Positions 21,482 to 34,514 of a stretch of 64,000 nt of DNA are shown piece by piece. Where the stretch lies: the NCBI RefSeq assembly GCF_033063295.1, contig NZ_JAWJZH010000001.1, positions 2,170,001 through 2,234,000 of the forward strand. Reading direction: 5' to 3'. Every line of letters starts with the position of its first letter. Position 1 is the stretch's first letter. The position numbers and the translations under genes are program-made. Source of the stretch: Nitrosomonas sp. Is35. Its GTDB lineage: Bacteria; Pseudomonadota; Gammaproteobacteria; Burkholderiales; Nitrosomonadaceae. The notes under the pieces are model-generated. The model was not told where the DNA came from. It saw only the letters and a program-made list of their open reading frames with translations, and did no database searches.

Positions 21482-22054
21482 CTATTCGTTTACTTCCAGT
21501 CGATCAGCCAGGATCTCTCTCGATCCTTTGGGTAGAATTTTTTGATCATATCCCGCTCCGATACTTTGGTTTGGGCAAGAATCCGTTTTTAACAAGCGCG
21601 ACAATTCCGTGAGTGCTTGCTTATATACTTTGCGTTTAAATTCAACAACCGAATCCAATTCAATCCAATACTGGTTCCAGCGCCAAGCATCGAATTCAGG
21701 GTGTGCACTCCTGCGCAATGAAACATCACTATCGCGCCCGATCAAACGCAGCAAATACCAAATTTGCTTTTGCCCCTTGTAATTCCCCCGCCACTCCCGC
21801 CGGATCCAACGATCAGGAACCTCGTACCGTAACCAATCCCGAGTGCGCCCGACAATCTCTACGTGATTTGGACGCAACCCGATCTCTTCGCTTAATTCCC
21901 GATACATGGCCTGTTCGGGACTTTCTCCCGACTTAATGCCGCCTTGAGGAAATTGCCAAGAATTTTGTCTAATACGTTTGCCCCAGAATACCTCATTTTT
22001 TGAATTCAGGAGGATAATACCGACATTGGGGCGATATCCATTACGGTCAATCAT
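21482..22054 (-). CDS. rppH: RNA pyrophosphohydrolase RppH
   Basis: This Nudix hydrolase removes pyrophosphate from the 5' end of mRNAs and so starts their decay. The product has 190 residues. The Nudix box is complete: [20 protein letters not shown] followed by IGL. The N-terminal [17 protein letters not shown] and the block [16 protein letters not shown] are typical of RppH/NudH. It is divergent from proS, again a common arrangement. Confidence 0.95.
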   Translation of the reverse strand: MIDRNGYRPNVGIILLNSKNEVFWGKRIRQNSWQFPQGGIKSGESPEQAMYRELSEEIGLRPNHVEIVGRTRDWLRYEVPDRWIRREWRGNYKGQKQIWYLLRLIGRDSDVSLRRSAHPEFDAWRWNQYWIELDSVVEFKRKVYKQALTELSRLLKTDSCPNQSIGAGYDQKILPKGSREILADRLEVNE

Positions 22055-22263
22055 ATGGAATACTCATTTGACCTATCAAATGGGTGGATTTTTTCATACT
22101 TTTCTTTAGATTGAAAGTGCCCGAAGAATAAAAATCCTAGCACTCCAGCATTTTCATCAATCTCAATTAAATTACTTATTTGTCATATAGGGACTAATTC
22201 CCACTTAACCAAGTATTTCAAGGTAAAATCCTTACAATTTTATTTTCATAATGGAATCCCTTC

Positions 22264-23973
22264 ATGCGCGTTTCGCAATTTTTTATTTCAACGCTTAAAG
22301 AAGCTCCTGCCGAAGCGGAGCTCATCAGTCACAAACTCATGCTCCGCGCCGGACTCATTAAGCGCTTGGGGAGCGGATTGTATACTTGGATGCCATTAGG
22401 TTTAAGGGTATTACGTAAAATAGAGAATATCGTGCGGGAGGAAATGAACAAAAGCGGCGCCATCGAATTGCTCATGCCCGCGATACAACCGGCGGAATTA
22501 TGGCAAGAAACCGGCCGCTGGGATGTTTTTGGGCCGCAAATGCTAAAAATCAAGGATCGGCATGAGCATGACTTTTGTTTTGGTCCCACGCACGAAGAAA
22601 TCATCACCGACATCGCACGTAAGGAAATTAAAAGCTACCGCCAGCTACCACTCAATTTTTATCAGATTCAAACAAAATTCCGCGATGAAATCCGGCCACG
22701 CTTCGGTGTCATGCGTGCACGTGAATTTGTCATGAAGGATGCTTATTCATTCCATACCAATGAAAATAGTTTGATGCAAACGTATCAACTCATGTATGAA
22801 ACTTACAGCCGCATTTTCACCCGCCTCGGATTGAAATTCCGTGCCGTTGCAGCCGATACCGGCGCCATCGGAGGCAGTGGCTCCCATGAGTTTCATGTCC
22901 TAGCGGATTCCGGGGAAGATGCCATCGCGTTCTGCCCTGATTCGGACTATGCCGCCAATATCGAATTAGCTAACGCATTATTTGCTCAGCAAGAACGCGA
23001 CACACCGGATGGCGATATGCAAAAAGTAGCGACTCCCGGTAAAAAAACCTGCGCCGAAGTCGCCGAATTTTTAAAAGTTCCCCTGCAAAAAACCGTCAAA
23101 ACGCTTGCCGTCAAAGCCAATGACGAAATATTCCTTTTGCTGCTACGGGGTGATCATCAGCTCAATGAATTAAAAGTAAGAAAAATACCCTTTTTATCCG
23201 GGTTTCAGATGGCCACTGAAGAGGATATTCTACGCACTACTGGAACAGTGCCCGGATATATCGGCCCTGTCGGTATAGAGGCTCGTGTGATTGCCGATCA
23301 AGCGGTCATGAATATGAGTAATTTTGTCTGTGGCGCTAATGCGGAAGGCTTTCACTTGACACAAGTAAACTTCGCGCGCGACCTCAAACTACCCGATCAT
23401 GTCTTTGATATCCGCAATGTTGTTCCGGGCGATGATTCTCCGGACGGCAAAGGTAAACTGGAAATTTGCCGCGGTATTGAAGTGGGTCATATTTTTCAAT
23501 TGCGTACCAAATATTCCGAAATCATGAAAGCCAACTATCTCGACGAATCAGGCCAAACTCAAAATATGGAAATGGGTTGCTATGGTATCGGCGTCTCACG
23601 CATTGTCGCCGCTGCCATCGAACAAAATCACGATGAGCATGGCATTATTTTTCCCGATACCATCGCGCCTTTCCAACTTACGATCGTACCCATCGGTCTG
23701 CAGAAAAGCGCCCTCGTCAAGGATACCGTGGAAAAACTCTATCAGCAGTTCACCGATGCACAGATCGAGGTACTCTTGGATGATCGCGATGAGCGCCCCG
23801 GTGTCATGTTTGCCGATATGGAATTAATTGGTATTCCGCACCGGATTGTTGTCGGCGAACGAGGACTCAAGCAATCGACCATTGAATATCAAGGACGAAC
23901 AGATCAAGCTTCACAAGCGGTACACATTGATGAAATTTTTTCATTCATAACGGCCAAGCTATGCAAAAACTAA
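22264..23973 (+). CDS. proS: Prolyl-tRNA synthetase
   Basis: This charges tRNA-Pro with proline. The product has 569 residues, the bacterial form with an editing insertion. Class II motif 2 ([20 protein letters not shown]) and motif 3 ([13 protein letters not shown]) flank a YbaK-like editing domain at about residues 225-385. The C-terminal anticodon-binding domain includes [20 protein letters not shown]. It is divergent from rppH and overlaps the following gene by 13 bases. Confidence 0.97.
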   Translation: MRVSQFFISTLKEAPAEAELISHKLMLRAGLIKRLGSGLYTWMPLGLRVLRKIENIVREEMNKSGAIELLMPAIQPAELWQETGRWDVFGPQMLKIKDRHEHDFCFGPTHEEIITDIARKEIKSYRQLPLNFYQIQTKFRDEIRPRFGVMRAREFVMKDAYSFHTNENSLMQTYQLMYETYSRIFTRLGLKFRAVAADTGAIGGSGSHEFHVLADSGEDAIAFCPDSDYAANIELANALFAQQERDTPDGDMQKVATPGKKTCAEVAEFLKVPLQKTVKTLAVKANDEIFLLLLRGDHQLNELKVRKIPFLSGFQMATEEDILRTTGTVPGYIGPVGIEARVIADQAVMNMSNFVCGANAEGFHLTQVNFARDLKLPDHVFDIRNVVPGDDSPDGKGKLEICRGIEVGHIFQLRTKYSEIMKANYLDESGQTQNMEMGCYGIGVSRIVAAAIEQNHDEHGIIFPDTIAPFQLTIVPIGLQKSALVKDTVEKLYQQFTDAQIEVLLDDRDERPGVMFADMELIGIPHRIVVGERGLKQSTIEYQGRTDQASQAVHIDEIFSFITAKLCKN

Positions 23974-24551
23974 TCAGTACAGTCTTCTTTCTATTCTCAT
24001 CCAGCTTTATTCATGCCAATAATTTGCAGTATGAACAGCTGTCTGCCAGCACTCAGACCATCACTTTCCATGAAAAAAGTGATCAAGCGGCTTCGTACGT
24101 CGAGTATGCCGCTGTCGCTAACAGCGTAACTTGGTTGATCAGTATGAGCCGCCGATTGGAAAAATACATACCGGATCTGATCGAGCGGGAGGAATTTCTA
24201 AGAACGGTTTATTACGAAGCAACGCGGGCTGGATTGGATCCGCAACTGGTGTTAAGCATCATCCAAGTCGAAAGCGGCTTTAAAAAATATGCCGTTTCAC
24301 ATGCCGGTGCACGCGGCTATATGCAAGTCATGCCGTTCTGGACTGGCGTCATCGGTCACCAAGATCACAATCTGTTTCATTTGCGCGTGAATTTGCGCTA
24401 CGGCTGCACCATTCTGCGCCATTATCTGAATAAGGAAAAAGGCGACTATTTCCGTGCATTGGGACGATACAACGGCAGTCTCGGAGAAGCCGCCTACCCG
24501 CAATTGGTGTTCAACAAATGGCAGACGGTTTGGCGCTATTCAGCATCCTGA
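23961..24551 (+). CDS. Lytic transglycosylase (SLT domain)
   Basis: This is a predicted periplasmic peptidoglycan lytic transglycosylase. The product has 196 residues. A signal peptide (about 1-19) precedes the SLT domain. The catalytic glutamate lies in [14 protein letters not shown], followed by the family motif [12 protein letters not shown] and the downstream [13 protein letters not shown] and [10 protein letters not shown]. The gene starts inside the proS 3' end, so it depends on the proS transcript. This pairing with proS is common in betaproteobacteria. Confidence 0.92.
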   Translation: MQKLISTVFFLFSSSFIHANNLQYEQLSASTQTITFHEKSDQAASYVEYAAVANSVTWLISMSRRLEKYIPDLIEREEFLRTVYYEATRAGLDPQLVLSIIQVESGFKKYAVSHAGARGYMQVMPFWTGVIGHQDHNLFHLRVNLRYGCTILRHYLNKEKGDYFRALGRYNGSLGEAAYPQLVFNKWQTVWRYSAS

Positions 24552-24577
24552 CCGGACGGAATAAGCAATTGGTTATA

Positions 24578-25078
24578 TCAGTGTTGTTGATTAACACTTT
24601 TTTTGTTTGATTTTGACTCAATAAACTCTTCAATACTCTCGCGCGAAATAATTCCCTGCTGGCGCGCAGCCGGGTTTCCCTCCGGATCAAAGAAATAGGT
24701 GCTGGGTAATAGTGAAACGTCATCCAGCTGGGACGCAATTTTCCGGTCACCTAACACAATGGGATAGGTAATGGACATGGACTTCACAAAATCCATCACC
24801 ACTTTCGGGTCATCAACATCCATCGCGACTCCGATCACTATCACGTCTTTACGTTGTTCATACAGCGCAATCAAATCGGGAATTTCTTTCAGGCAGGGCG
24901 GGCACCACGTCGCCCAGAAATTGACCAGCACCCAGCGCCCTTTGTAATCCGCAAGCTTATGAATTTTCCCGGTTGTGTCTTGGAATTGAAACGCTTGCAC
25001 TGGGAAACTCAACAGCAAGACAATCAAACAAAATAATACTGTGATGTTACGTTTCATCATCTTGCGCAGAGCTTCCAT
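24578..25078 (-). CDS. TlpA-like thioredoxin-fold protein
   Basis: This is an exported thiol-disulfide oxidoreductase. The product has 166 residues. A signal or anchor segment (about 10-29, VLFCLIVLLLSFPVQAF) is followed by a thioredoxin domain with the redox motif WATWCPPC and the cis-proline region LLPSTYFFDPEG. Proteins of this type reduce apocytochrome c cysteines or other periplasmic targets, which fits a cytochrome-rich organism, but the target is inferred. ATGs at 25060 and 25057 are alternative starts. It is convergent with the transglycosylase gene. Confidence 0.9.
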   Translation of the reverse strand: MEALRKMMKRNITVLFCLIVLLLSFPVQAFQFQDTTGKIHKLADYKGRWVLVNFWATWCPPCLKEIPDLIALYEQRKDVIVIGVAMDVDDPKVVMDFVKSMSITYPIVLGDRKIASQLDDVSLLPSTYFFDPEGNPAARQQGIISRESIEEFIESKSNKKSVNQQH

Positions 25079-25103
25079 TTTATTTATTCAACATCCCAGT
25101 CAG

Positions 25104-26636
25104 CTATACCTGCGGGTGAGCTCGTTCCAGCTTGCTGTGCAGTTTATTCAGCGCGCTTAGATAAGCCTTTGCCGAAGCAACAACGATATCCGTATCAGAG
25201 CCATGCCCGTTTACGATGCGGTCGGATTTCTGCAACCGCACAGTCACCTCGCCTTGCGCATCGGTTCCACTGGTAATATTGTTCACCGAGAACAGTTGCA
25301 GCTTCGCTTCGCTAACCAGTAACGTTTCAATTGCGCGAAAAGTGGCATCCACGGGACCACTACCTTGAGACTCGGCACGCATTTCCTTGCCATCATCGGA
25401 AATCACAATGCGCGCATATGGCACTTCACCGGTTTCACAATGTACGGTGAGCGATATAAGACGGTAACGCTCCTGCAATACCAACACCTCATCAGAAACC
25501 AGCGCTTGCAAGTCTTCATCGAAGATTTCGTGTTTCTTATCCGCCAGCTCCTTGAAGCGCATGAACGTATTATTGAGCATTTCTTCGGATTCCAATTCTA
25601 TTCCCAGTTCCATCAGACGGTTACGAAAAGCATTACGGCCTGAGTGTTTTCCCAGCAATAATTTATTCGCGCCCCAGCCGACATCTTCCGCTCGCATGAT
25701 TTCGTAGGTCTCACGATGCTTCAACACCCCATCCTGATGAATGCCGGATTCATGTGCAAAAGCATTGGCACCCACAATTGCTTTATTAGGCTGTACCGGA
25801 AAACCGGTAATACCGGACACCAGTTTACTGGCCGATACGATATGCGTAGTATCGATTTTTGTATCGCAGGGAAAATAATCCTGACGCGTACGCACTGCCA
25901 TCACGATTTCTTCCAGCGCAGCATTGCCTGCACGTTCTCCCAGGCCGTTGATCGTACATTCAACCTGGCGCGCGCCATTCATCACAGCGGTCAATGAATT
26001 GGCCACAGCCAACCCCAAATCATTATGGCAATGCACCGAAAAGATCGCTTTATCGGAATTCGGTATGCGTTCACGCAGATTGTGAATCAGCTTGCCGAAT
26101 TGATCGGGCATCGTATAACCAACCGTATCGGGAATATTCAATGTCTTTGCACCAGCGTCAATCACCGCTTCCAATATCTGACAGAGAAAATCAATTTCCG
26201 ACCGGCCGGCGTCTTCCGGAGAAAACTCAACGTTATCGGTATATTGGCGTGCCCATTGCACCGCTTTTACCGCCTGTGTGATCACCTGATCGGGCGACAT
26301 GCGCAGCTTATTCTTCATATGAATCGGCGATGTTGCAATGAACGTATGAATGCGAGCCGATTGCGCACCTTTCAATGCATCACCGGCACGTTGAATATCC
26401 GCTTCAATCGCCCGCGCCAAGCCACACACGATACTGTCTTTAACCGAATCGGCAACCGCCTTGACTGCCTCAAAATCTCCGTTAGAAGCTGCGGGAAAAC
26501 CGGCTTCAATGACATCGACACCCATGCGCTCCAGTTGCCAGGCAATGCGCACTTTCTCTTCTTTCGTCATGGATGCGCCAGGACTTTGCTCACCGTCACG
26601 TAACGTTGTATCAAAAATAATCAAATGCTCTTGCAT
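25104..26636 (-). CDS. leuA: 2-isopropylmalate synthase
   Basis: This condenses acetyl-CoA and 2-oxoisovalerate in the first step of leucine synthesis. The product has 510 residues. The N-terminal HMGL-like barrel has the metal and substrate site [26 protein letters not shown] and the [14 protein letters not shown] loop. The C-terminal regulatory LeuA dimer domain begins near residue 390. The ribosome site GGAGAG is in front of the ATG. It lies downstream of pssA. Confidence 0.97.
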   Translation of the reverse strand: MQEHLIIFDTTLRDGEQSPGASMTKEEKVRIAWQLERMGVDVIEAGFPAASNGDFEAVKAVADSVKDSIVCGLARAIEADIQRAGDALKGAQSARIHTFIATSPIHMKNKLRMSPDQVITQAVKAVQWARQYTDNVEFSPEDAGRSEIDFLCQILEAVIDAGAKTLNIPDTVGYTMPDQFGKLIHNLRERIPNSDKAIFSVHCHNDLGLAVANSLTAVMNGARQVECTINGLGERAGNAALEEIVMAVRTRQDYFPCDTKIDTTHIVSASKLVSGITGFPVQPNKAIVGANAFAHESGIHQDGVLKHRETYEIMRAEDVGWGANKLLLGKHSGRNAFRNRLMELGIELESEEMLNNTFMRFKELADKKHEIFDEDLQALVSDEVLVLQERYRLISLTVHCETGEVPYARIVISDDGKEMRAESQGSGPVDATFRAIETLLVSEAKLQLFSVNNITSGTDAQGEVTVRLQKSDRIVNGHGSDTDIVVASAKAYLSALNKLHSKLERAHPQV

Positions 26637-26865
26637 TATGCTCTCCGCTTGAGGAAGAAAACCTTAATGAATAATAAAACTCGTGATGCGAATTTTATAG
26701 GGAAGAAAGGGAAATAGGGGGAGAAAATTTTAGCGCGCAAGGCGCAGCAGCAGTTCCACTAGAACTGTGGAAGCTGGAATAAATTGCAATGATTGGGTAA
26801 AGTGCTTAGAAAACATGATGGACGGGAATATAAATAGTTTTTCCTTTGGATGCAATAGGTAATCT

Positions 26866-27639
26866 TCAGGTACCGGGTGTCTCACTATTTTTTTTACTTC
26901 TGCCAAATCGCCATAACTTCACAAAATAACCGGAAAATGCATAAGCCGCGAACAAAATGAATAAGACCAGTGGCGGATGGCTCGGAATCAAAACGAAAAA
27001 GAACAGCACCAATAACAGGACTGTAAAAAACGGCACACGGCGGCGCAAATTAAACTCCTTACCGCTATAGTATGGAATATTGCTAACCATCGTCAAACCG
27101 GCAAATAAAGTCACAATAGAAGCCAGTCCCTTAATATCGCTGCCTTGCACTTGAAAATCAATCGTTACCCAAACCAATCCTGCAATCAATGCAGCAGCAG
27201 CCGGACTGGGCAAACCTTGGAAGAAACGTTTATCGACCACTTCGATGTTGGTATTGAAGCGAGCAAGCCGCAATGCGGCACAAGCGCAATAAATGAATGC
27301 AATGATCCAACCCCATTGCCCCATTTCCTTCAATGCCCATTCATACACAATCAATGCCGGTGCAACACCAAAAGAAACCATGTCCGACAAGCTATCGTAT
27401 TCGGCGCCGAACTCACTTTGAGTACCTGTCAATCGCGCTACTCTGCCATCCAATCCATCCAGTACCATGGCAATGAATACCGCGATTGCCGAATATTCAA
27501 AATTTCCGTTCATCGCCTGCACGATGGCATAAAACCCGGCGAATAGTGCAGCCGTTGTAAATAAATTGGGCAACAGATAGATGCCACGCCGCCGCAACCG
27601 GGCTTTAAGTACAGTACGTTCTGGCAGAGAATCGGACAT
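26866..27639 (-). CDS. pssA: CDP-diacylglycerol-serine O-phosphatidyltransferase
   Basis: This integral membrane enzyme makes phosphatidylserine from CDP-diacylglycerol and serine. The product has about 257 residues. The CDP-alcohol phosphotransferase signature DGLDGRVARLTGTQSEFGAEYDSLSD is present (written here as DGLDGRVARL then EFGAEYDSLSD). Five to seven transmembrane helices are predicted. The ATG at 27639 (MSDSLPERT) is preferred over a GTG three codons upstream. It follows psd, which uses its product. Confidence 0.94.
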   Translation of the reverse strand: MSDSLPERTVLKARLRRRGIYLLPNLFTTAALFAGFYAIVQAMNGNFEYSAIAVFIAMVLDGLDGRVARLTGTQSEFGAEYDSLSDMVSFGVAPALIVYEWALKEMGQWGWIIAFIYCACAALRLARFNTNIEVVDKRFFQGLPSPAAAALIAGLVWVTIDFQVQGSDIKGLASIVTLFAGLTMVSNIPYYSGKEFNLRRRVPFFTVLLLVLFFFVLIPSHPPLVLFILFAAYAFSGYFVKLWRFGRSKKNSETPGT

Positions 27640-27776
27640 TATGAGCACTTAACTATAAGAATACGAAAACGGGAATACACTCGACCAAAAACGAATGACA
27701 GGAATCCCGTGAAAGCCTGGTTCAATACCGGTTATGATTCTGAGCGCCGGTACAAAGAATGAAACACGCGCTCCTT

Positions 27777-28442
27777 TCAAGCCACCACTTTGGTTTCTTC
27801 ACGAAATTCCGCCAATATGGTGAGTGTCGCCGACACTTTATCACCGATATTGACATTAATTTTTGTATTCAGCGGCAGGTACACATCCACGCGCGAACCA
27901 AACCTGATGAAGCCGAAACGTTGACCCCGCGACAAATGCTCGCCGGGCGATACGTGACAAAGTATCCGCTTTGCAATCAACCCGGCAACTTGTACACAGG
28001 TCACATCAGCACCACGATCGGTTTTGATCCATAACGCATTGCGTTCATTCTCCAGCGAAGCCTTTGGCAAATCCGCGTTGACAAATTTACCCGGAAAATA
28101 CCATTTGTCACGCACCTCACCGTCAACCGGACTCCGGTTGGAATGCACATTAAACACATTCATAAATACACTGATTTTGAGCGCTTCACGATCCAGATAA
28201 GGATCTTGCGTTTTTTCTACGGCGACGATTCTACCATCCGCCGGTGCCAATATGGCATTGGGATCCTTTGGCACTTCGCGCGGCGGGTCACGAAAAAATT
28301 GCAAAACGAACAATGCGATCGTCCAGAACGGGAGTGCCCAAAGCCAGCCCAACAATTCTGTAGAGCCAATCGCAACAGCGAATGCAATCACAATATGCAG
28401 CCAACCTTCGCGAGCAATAATAGGGTGAGGATAATAAGCCAT
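27777..28442 (-). CDS. psd: Phosphatidylserine decarboxylase proenzyme
   Basis: This converts phosphatidylserine to phosphatidylethanolamine. The product has 221 residues, the short PSD-A type. An N-terminal membrane segment (about 14-50) precedes the decarboxylase domain with [11 protein letters not shown] and [13 protein letters not shown]. Self-cleavage should occur at Gly182-Ser183 in [11 protein letters not shown], leaving a pyruvoyl group on the small subunit. It stands between ilvC and pssA. Confidence 0.95.
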   Translation of the reverse strand: MAYYPHPIIAREGWLHIVIAFAVAIGSTELLGWLWALPFWTIALFVLQFFRDPPREVPKDPNAILAPADGRIVAVEKTQDPYLDREALKISVFMNVFNVHSNRSPVDGEVRDKWYFPGKFVNADLPKASLENERNALWIKTDRGADVTCVQVAGLIAKRILCHVSPGEHLSRGQRFGFIRFGSRVDVYLPLNTKINVNIGDKVSATLTILAEFREETKVVA

Positions 28443-28511
28443 AAATTATTACAACAAGAACCTAAAAAGTAAAAAAACCAAAACCGGAATTATAAAGAAT
28501 GTGTTGATTCT

Positions 28512-29570
<1,059 letters not shown>

Positions 29571-29649
29571 CTAGAGTGAATACTGTTTTCACGGATTGAT
29601 TACTCTGGATTACCAACCTCAAGACCGGGGATTAATCAGCAAATGCGGA

Positions 29650-30141
29650 TTATACCTTCAAAATCCATTCTCCGCGTCCTATGCCGGAGGCGCCTGTACG
29701 GACAGTTTCAAGAACCGCGCTGCGTTCGATTGCTTCAAGAAATGCGTCCAATTTCGAGCTGGTACCCGTTAACTCAATGGTATAAGACTTATCCGTCACA
29801 TCGATGATAGAACCACGGAAAATTTCGGCCAGCCGTTTGATTTCTTCGCGCTCCGAGCCTACCGCGCGAACTTTCACCAGCATCAATTCGCGTTCGATAT
29901 GATTGCCGTCATTCAAATCGACGATTTTGACCACTTCAATCAGTTTGTTCAGCTGCTTGGTCACTTGCTCCACGACTTCATCCGATCCGATCGTTACCAA
30001 CGTCATCCGCGACAAGGTGGGATCCTCGGTAGGCGCAACCGAAAGTGATTCGATATTATAACCGCGCGCCGAAAACAGACCTGCTACACGAGACAAAGCA
30101 CCCGCCTCATTTTCCATCAATAAAGAAATAATATGTCGCAT
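29650..30141 (-). CDS. ilvH: Acetolactate synthase small (regulatory) subunit
   Basis: This activates the large subunit and confers valine feedback inhibition. The product has 163 residues. The N-terminal ACT domain begins MRHIISLLMENEAGALSRVA, with GLFSARGYNIESL. The C-terminal half has the ALS_ss_C domain, including VTDKSYTIELTGTSSKLD. It starts 8 bases after the ilvI stop. Confidence 0.96.
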   Translation of the reverse strand: MRHIISLLMENEAGALSRVAGLFSARGYNIESLSVAPTEDPTLSRMTLVTIGSDEVVEQVTKQLNKLIEVVKIVDLNDGNHIERELMLVKVRAVGSEREEIKRLAEIFRGSIIDVTDKSYTIELTGTSSKLDAFLEAIERSAVLETVRTGASGIGRGEWILKV

Positions 30142-30149
30142 TTATTTTT

Positions 30150-31853
30150 CTACACCAGAATCATTTCAGAAAGACCTTTGCCACCCGGCACCATAGGGAA
30201 TACGTTTTCGGTCTGATCGGTAATAAAGTCCATGAACACCAGCTGATCTTTCAGTTTAAATGCTTCTTTCAGCGCATCTTCGACATCTTCCGGCTTTTCA
30301 ATCTTCATGCCGACATGGCCGTAGCTCTCCGCCAGCTTAACAAAATCGGGTAGCGCGTTCATGTAGGATTCCGCATAGCGGTTACCGTGGAAAAACTCCT
30401 GCCACTGCCTGACCATGCCCATATAGCGATTATTCAAATTAACGATTTTCAGCGGCAGTTTGTACTGTTTACACGTTGACAGTTCCTGGATACACATCTG
30501 AATACTGGCTTCACCGGTGATACACGCCACTTTTCCTTTAGGATTAGCGAGCTGCACCCCCATCGCGGCAGGCATGCCGAATCCCATCGTACCCAACCCG
30601 CCGGAATTGATCCAGCGGCGCGGTTTATCGAATTTATAAAATTGCGCGGCCCACATCTGATGCTGTCCGACATCCGAAGTAATAAATGCATCACCCTTAG
30701 TAACATTGAATAATTTCTCAATCACCATCTGCGGTTTGATGATTTTGCTGCTACGGTCAAATTTCAGACAATCCCGTTCACGCCACAGCTCAATCTGTTT
30801 CCACCATTCTTTCAATGCGGTTTGATCCGGCTTTTCTTTCTCGGCTTTGAGTAGCTTGATCAGCTCTTTCAACACGTCCAGAACATCGCCTACGATTGGC
30901 ACATCCACTTTGACGCGCTTTGAAATGGAAGAAGGGTCAATATCGATATGAATGATCTTCCTGTTTTCGTTGAAAAAGTGCTTCGGATTGCCGATCACAC
31001 GATCGTCAAAACGGGCGCCCACGGCTATCAGAACATCGCAATACTGCATCGCCATGTTCGCTTCGTACGTGCCATGCATGCCCAGCATACCCAGCGATTG
31101 CTTATCGGTCGCGGGATATCCGCCCAATCCCATCAACGTATTGGTGCACGGGAAATTCAGCATTTGCGTCAATTCAGTCAACTGCGGTGCAGCATCGCTT
31201 AAGATCACCCCGCCACCCGCATACACCACCGGACGCTTGGCGCTGAGAATCAATTCCGCCGCTTTCTTAATTTGCCGCGAATGCCCTTTGGTCACGGGAT
31301 TGTAGGACCGCATGCTAATCTTGTCCGGATATTCGAACTTGGTTTTTTGTTGCGAAACATCTTTGGGTATATCCACCAGCACCGGGCCAGGGCGGCCAGT
31401 AGAAGCGATATAGAAAGCTTTCTTGATGGTCAGCGCCAGTTCGGTGACATCTTTCACCAGAAAATTATGTTTGACACAGGGGCGCGTGATACCCACTGTA
31501 TCAACTTCCTGAAATGCATCAAGGCCAATCGCACTGGTCGGTACCTGCCCGCTGATCACCACCATCGGAATCGAGTCCATATAAGCGGTGGCAATACCCG
31601 TTACCGCATTGGTAACCCCGGGGCCTGATGTCACCAGCGCCACGCCCACTTTGTTGCTGGAGCGCGCATAGCCATCGGCGGCGTGTATCGCAGCCTGTTC
31701 ATGGCGCACTAAAATATGCCGGACTTTATCCTGCTTGAACAATTCATCATAAATAAATAACACCGCACCGCCAGGATAGCCGAAAATACATTGCACGCCT
31801 TCTTCCTGCAGACAACGTATCGTAATTTCAGCACCGGTTAATTCCACGCTCAT
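30150..31853 (-). CDS. ilvI: Acetolactate synthase large (catalytic) subunit
   Basis: This thiamine-diphosphate enzyme condenses pyruvate with pyruvate or 2-oxobutyrate. The product has 567 residues. The catalytic glutamate is in LVRHEQAAIHAADGYAR, the central FAD-type domain spans about residues 190-340, and the ThDP motif is ITGEASIQM ending in LNNRYMG. The GEA form in place of GDG is the variant I expect in betaproteobacteria. It is first in ilvI-ilvH-ilvC. Confidence 0.97.
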   Translation of the reverse strand: MSVELTGAEITIRCLQEEGVQCIFGYPGGAVLFIYDELFKQDKVRHILVRHEQAAIHAADGYARSSNKVGVALVTSGPGVTNAVTGIATAYMDSIPMVVISGQVPTSAIGLDAFQEVDTVGITRPCVKHNFLVKDVTELALTIKKAFYIASTGRPGPVLVDIPKDVSQQKTKFEYPDKISMRSYNPVTKGHSRQIKKAAELILSAKRPVVYAGGGVILSDAAPQLTELTQMLNFPCTNTLMGLGGYPATDKQSLGMLGMHGTYEANMAMQYCDVLIAVGARFDDRVIGNPKHFFNENRKIIHIDIDPSSISKRVKVDVPIVGDVLDVLKELIKLLKAEKEKPDQTALKEWWKQIELWRERDCLKFDRSSKIIKPQMVIEKLFNVTKGDAFITSDVGQHQMWAAQFYKFDKPRRWINSGGLGTMGFGMPAAMGVQLANPKGKVACITGEASIQMCIQELSTCKQYKLPLKIVNLNNRYMGMVRQWQEFFHGNRYAESYMNALPDFVKLAESYGHVGMKIEKPEDVEDALKEAFKLKDQLVFMDFITDQTENVFPMVPGGKGLSEMILV

Positions 31854-31917
31854 GCTTTTTGCATCCCAATATCAATTTCAACAAGTTATAAAAAAATTCT
31901 CTGTCATCATCACATCG

Positions 31918-33390
31918 TCAAATTCCTGTCCCACCGACAGTCAATCCATCGATGCGCAAGGTCGGCTGCCCGACACCCACCGGCACGCTCTGACCTTCTT
32001 TCCCGCAAGTCCCGACACCCGGATCCAGCAACATATCGTTACCAATCATGGAAACCCGGGTCAATACATCCGGCCCGTTACCGATCAAAGTTGCCCCTTT
32101 AACCGGATAGGTGATTTTACCATCTTCAATCATGTAAGCTTCGGCAGCTGAGAAAACAAATTTGCCGCTGGTGATATCAACCTGACCGCCGCCAAAGTTT
32201 GCCGCATACAGACCATGTTTCACCGAAGCGATAATTTCCGCCGGATCCTTGTCACCGTTCAACATATACGTATTCGTCATGCGCGGCATAGGAATATGCG
32301 CGAACGATTCACGCCGGCCATTGCCGGTAACCGGCAAATCCATCAAACGAGCATTCAGACTATCCTGCAAATAGCCTCTCAGTATGCCATCTTCTATCAA
32401 TACAGTACATTGTGTCGGATTACCTTCGTCATCGATATTCAACGACCCACGCCGCCGTGGAATCGTTCCGTCATCGACAACCGTAACACCGGGAGCGGCG
32501 ACGCGTTCACCGACACGCCCTGAGAAAGCCGAGCTGCCTTTGCGGTTAAAGTCTCCTTCCAATCCATGACCGATTGCTTCATGCAACAAGATTCCTGGCC
32601 ATCCGCTTCCCAAAACTACCGTCATGGTGCCAGCCGGTGCCGGACGGGCATCCAGATTGACCGTGGCTTGATGAACAGCTTTTTTTGCATAATCGTGCAA
32701 AATTTCATCGGTAAAATAAGCATAACTGAAGCGCCCGCCACCACCGGCCCCTCCTTGCTCACGGCGGCCGTTTTCTTCCGCGATCACTTGCAGCGACAAG
32801 CGAACCAGCGGCCTTACATCGGCCGCAACCAATCCGTCACTGCGCGTCACCAGGATCACTTCATACTCGCCAGCAAGTGATGCCACCACTTGCGTCACAC
32901 GCCGGTCAAGCTGCCGGGTAATGCGTTCCAGTCTTTCCAATAGCGCTACCTTATCCGCGTCCTTAAGGCTCGCAATCGGATCTTCGGGTAAATAGAGCCG
33001 TGACCGCTGATCCAGTGCATTACGTTTCCCAATTTGAGCCGGTTGCATACTGCCTTGATTGGCAATCGCCCGCGTTGCCTTAGCGGCCGATACAAGTGCA
33101 GGCATGCTGATATCGTCGGAATAAGCAAATCCGGTTTTTTCTCCACAGACCGCGCGGACACCGACACCTTGCTCAATATTGAAGCTCCCCGATTTCACAA
33201 TACCTTCTTCCAGCATCCAGCCTTCGGACCGGCTATACTGAAAATAAAGATCAGCATAATCGATTTTATGCGTCAGTATTTGCCCTAATACCTGTTGCAA
33301 TCCGCTTGTATCGATATCGTAAGGCGACAACAAGCAGCGATCGGCAATCGCAAGAAAATCCTTTGACTCTGTCATATATTCGGTTGTCAT
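31918..33390 (-). CDS. tldD: Metalloprotease TldD
   Basis: TldD pairs with TldE (PmbA) in a zinc protease that degrades unfolded peptides and matures some ribosomal natural products. The product has 490 residues. The zinc motif [12 protein letters not shown] is present, as are [15 protein letters not shown] and the C-terminal [20 protein letters not shown] block. No pmbA lies nearby. It follows the amidase gene by 26 bases, a frequent betaproteobacterial pairing. Confidence 0.95.
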   Translation of the reverse strand: MTTEYMTESKDFLAIADRCLLSPYDIDTSGLQQVLGQILTHKIDYADLYFQYSRSEGWMLEEGIVKSGSFNIEQGVGVRAVCGEKTGFAYSDDISMPALVSAAKATRAIANQGSMQPAQIGKRNALDQRSRLYLPEDPIASLKDADKVALLERLERITRQLDRRVTQVVASLAGEYEVILVTRSDGLVAADVRPLVRLSLQVIAEENGRREQGGAGGGGRFSYAYFTDEILHDYAKKAVHQATVNLDARPAPAGTMTVVLGSGWPGILLHEAIGHGLEGDFNRKGSSAFSGRVGERVAAPGVTVVDDGTIPRRRGSLNIDDEGNPTQCTVLIEDGILRGYLQDSLNARLMDLPVTGNGRRESFAHIPMPRMTNTYMLNGDKDPAEIIASVKHGLYAANFGGGQVDITSGKFVFSAAEAYMIEDGKITYPVKGATLIGNGPDVLTRVSMIGNDMLLDPGVGTCGKEGQSVPVGVGQPTLRIDGLTVGGTGI

Positions 33391-33416
33391 TTATGCTGTT
33401 CTATCAATCGTTTTGA

Positions 33417-34280
33417 TCAACAAGGCTGTAAGATCCGGTGATCTAACGCGGGTAAATTGGTGCGTAAACTGGTCTGGTACTCCGGATCGATTGCCGCCAC
33501 CACGGCTCCAGAACCGCGCGGCAGCCGTTCCATGACAACCCCCCAGGGGTCAACGATCATGCTATCGCCGTTGGTTTCACGCCCATTGACATGATAACCG
33601 CCTTGTCCGGGCGCAATCACATAAGCCATATTCTCAACTGCGCGCGCACGCACCAGCACTTCCCAGTGTGCTTTTCCAGTAATTGCGGTAAACGCCGCAG
33701 GTGCCAGAATAATATCAACATTATTCATCATGCGGAATAATTCCGGAAACCGCAAATCGTAACATATCGATAAACCGATACGGCCAAAAGGCGAATCGAC
33801 CGTCACTACTTTGTTTCCCGCCTTAATGGTTTTCTCCTCGGCGTAATGTTCATGACCGAGTTGCAGGCCAAACAGATGAATCTTATCGTAGCGCGCGACC
33901 TGTTCGCCGTTATCCGCATAAACCAAACAGCTATTATAGACTTTATCCGGTTCGGATGACGCCAATGGCACTGATCCGCCCACCAACCAAATCCCCAGCC
34001 GTTTTGCCGTATCACTGAGAAATTTCTGAATTTGTCCGTCGCCCGGTTGTTCCCGGACCGCGAGCTTATCAGTATCTTTCATTCCCATGATGCAAAAATA
34101 CTCCGGCAATACTACCAGCTCAGCTTTTTGAGATGCTGCATCCTCGATCAAGCGTGCAGCCTCTTCCAGATTGGCAGACACACTCGGACCCGATGCCATT
34201 TGAATGGCGGCGACACGAAAGCCTTTATGTTTTTTGTTTTCCATCATTGCTTGTTGCTGTTTAGTGGTATTGTTTAACAT
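33417..34280 (-). CDS. Nitrilase-superfamily carbon-nitrogen hydrolase
   Basis: This is an amidase of the Nit1 type, possibly a deaminated-glutathione amidase. The product has 287 residues. The Glu-Lys-Cys triad is visible: Glu in VVLPEYFC, Lys in YDKIHLFG and Cys in LSICYDLRFPEL. The true start is uncertain: the first 20 residues (MLNNTTKQQQAMMENKKHKG) are not conserved, and an ATG at codon 12 or 13 would also serve. It is upstream of tldD and divergent from glnE. Confidence 0.9.
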   Translation of the reverse strand: MLNNTTKQQQAMMENKKHKGFRVAAIQMASGPSVSANLEEAARLIEDAASQKAELVVLPEYFCIMGMKDTDKLAVREQPGDGQIQKFLSDTAKRLGIWLVGGSVPLASSEPDKVYNSCLVYADNGEQVARYDKIHLFGLQLGHEHYAEEKTIKAGNKVVTVDSPFGRIGLSICYDLRFPELFRMMNNVDIILAPAAFTAITGKAHWEVLVRARAVENMAYVIAPGQGGYHVNGRETNGDSMIVDPWGVVMERLPRGSGAVVAAIDPEYQTSLRTNLPALDHRILQPC

Positions 34281-34514
34281 AGTTGTCCGACTGTTCTGAT
34301 TGTTAGAATGAATCAGCCAATAATCAACACCGTGAGCAAATCCCTTTTCAAATTACCGTGATCATTAAGTGATTTTCTTTTTATTAACTATCGTATAGAA
34401 AATAAAGATCTCTGCTGTACAGGCTTGATTCTAGCATTTACTCTGATAACGTTCTATTTTGATTTATGCTTAATCTAAATTGCTTTGCTATTCTATAGCC
34501 TTTACCACCCGATT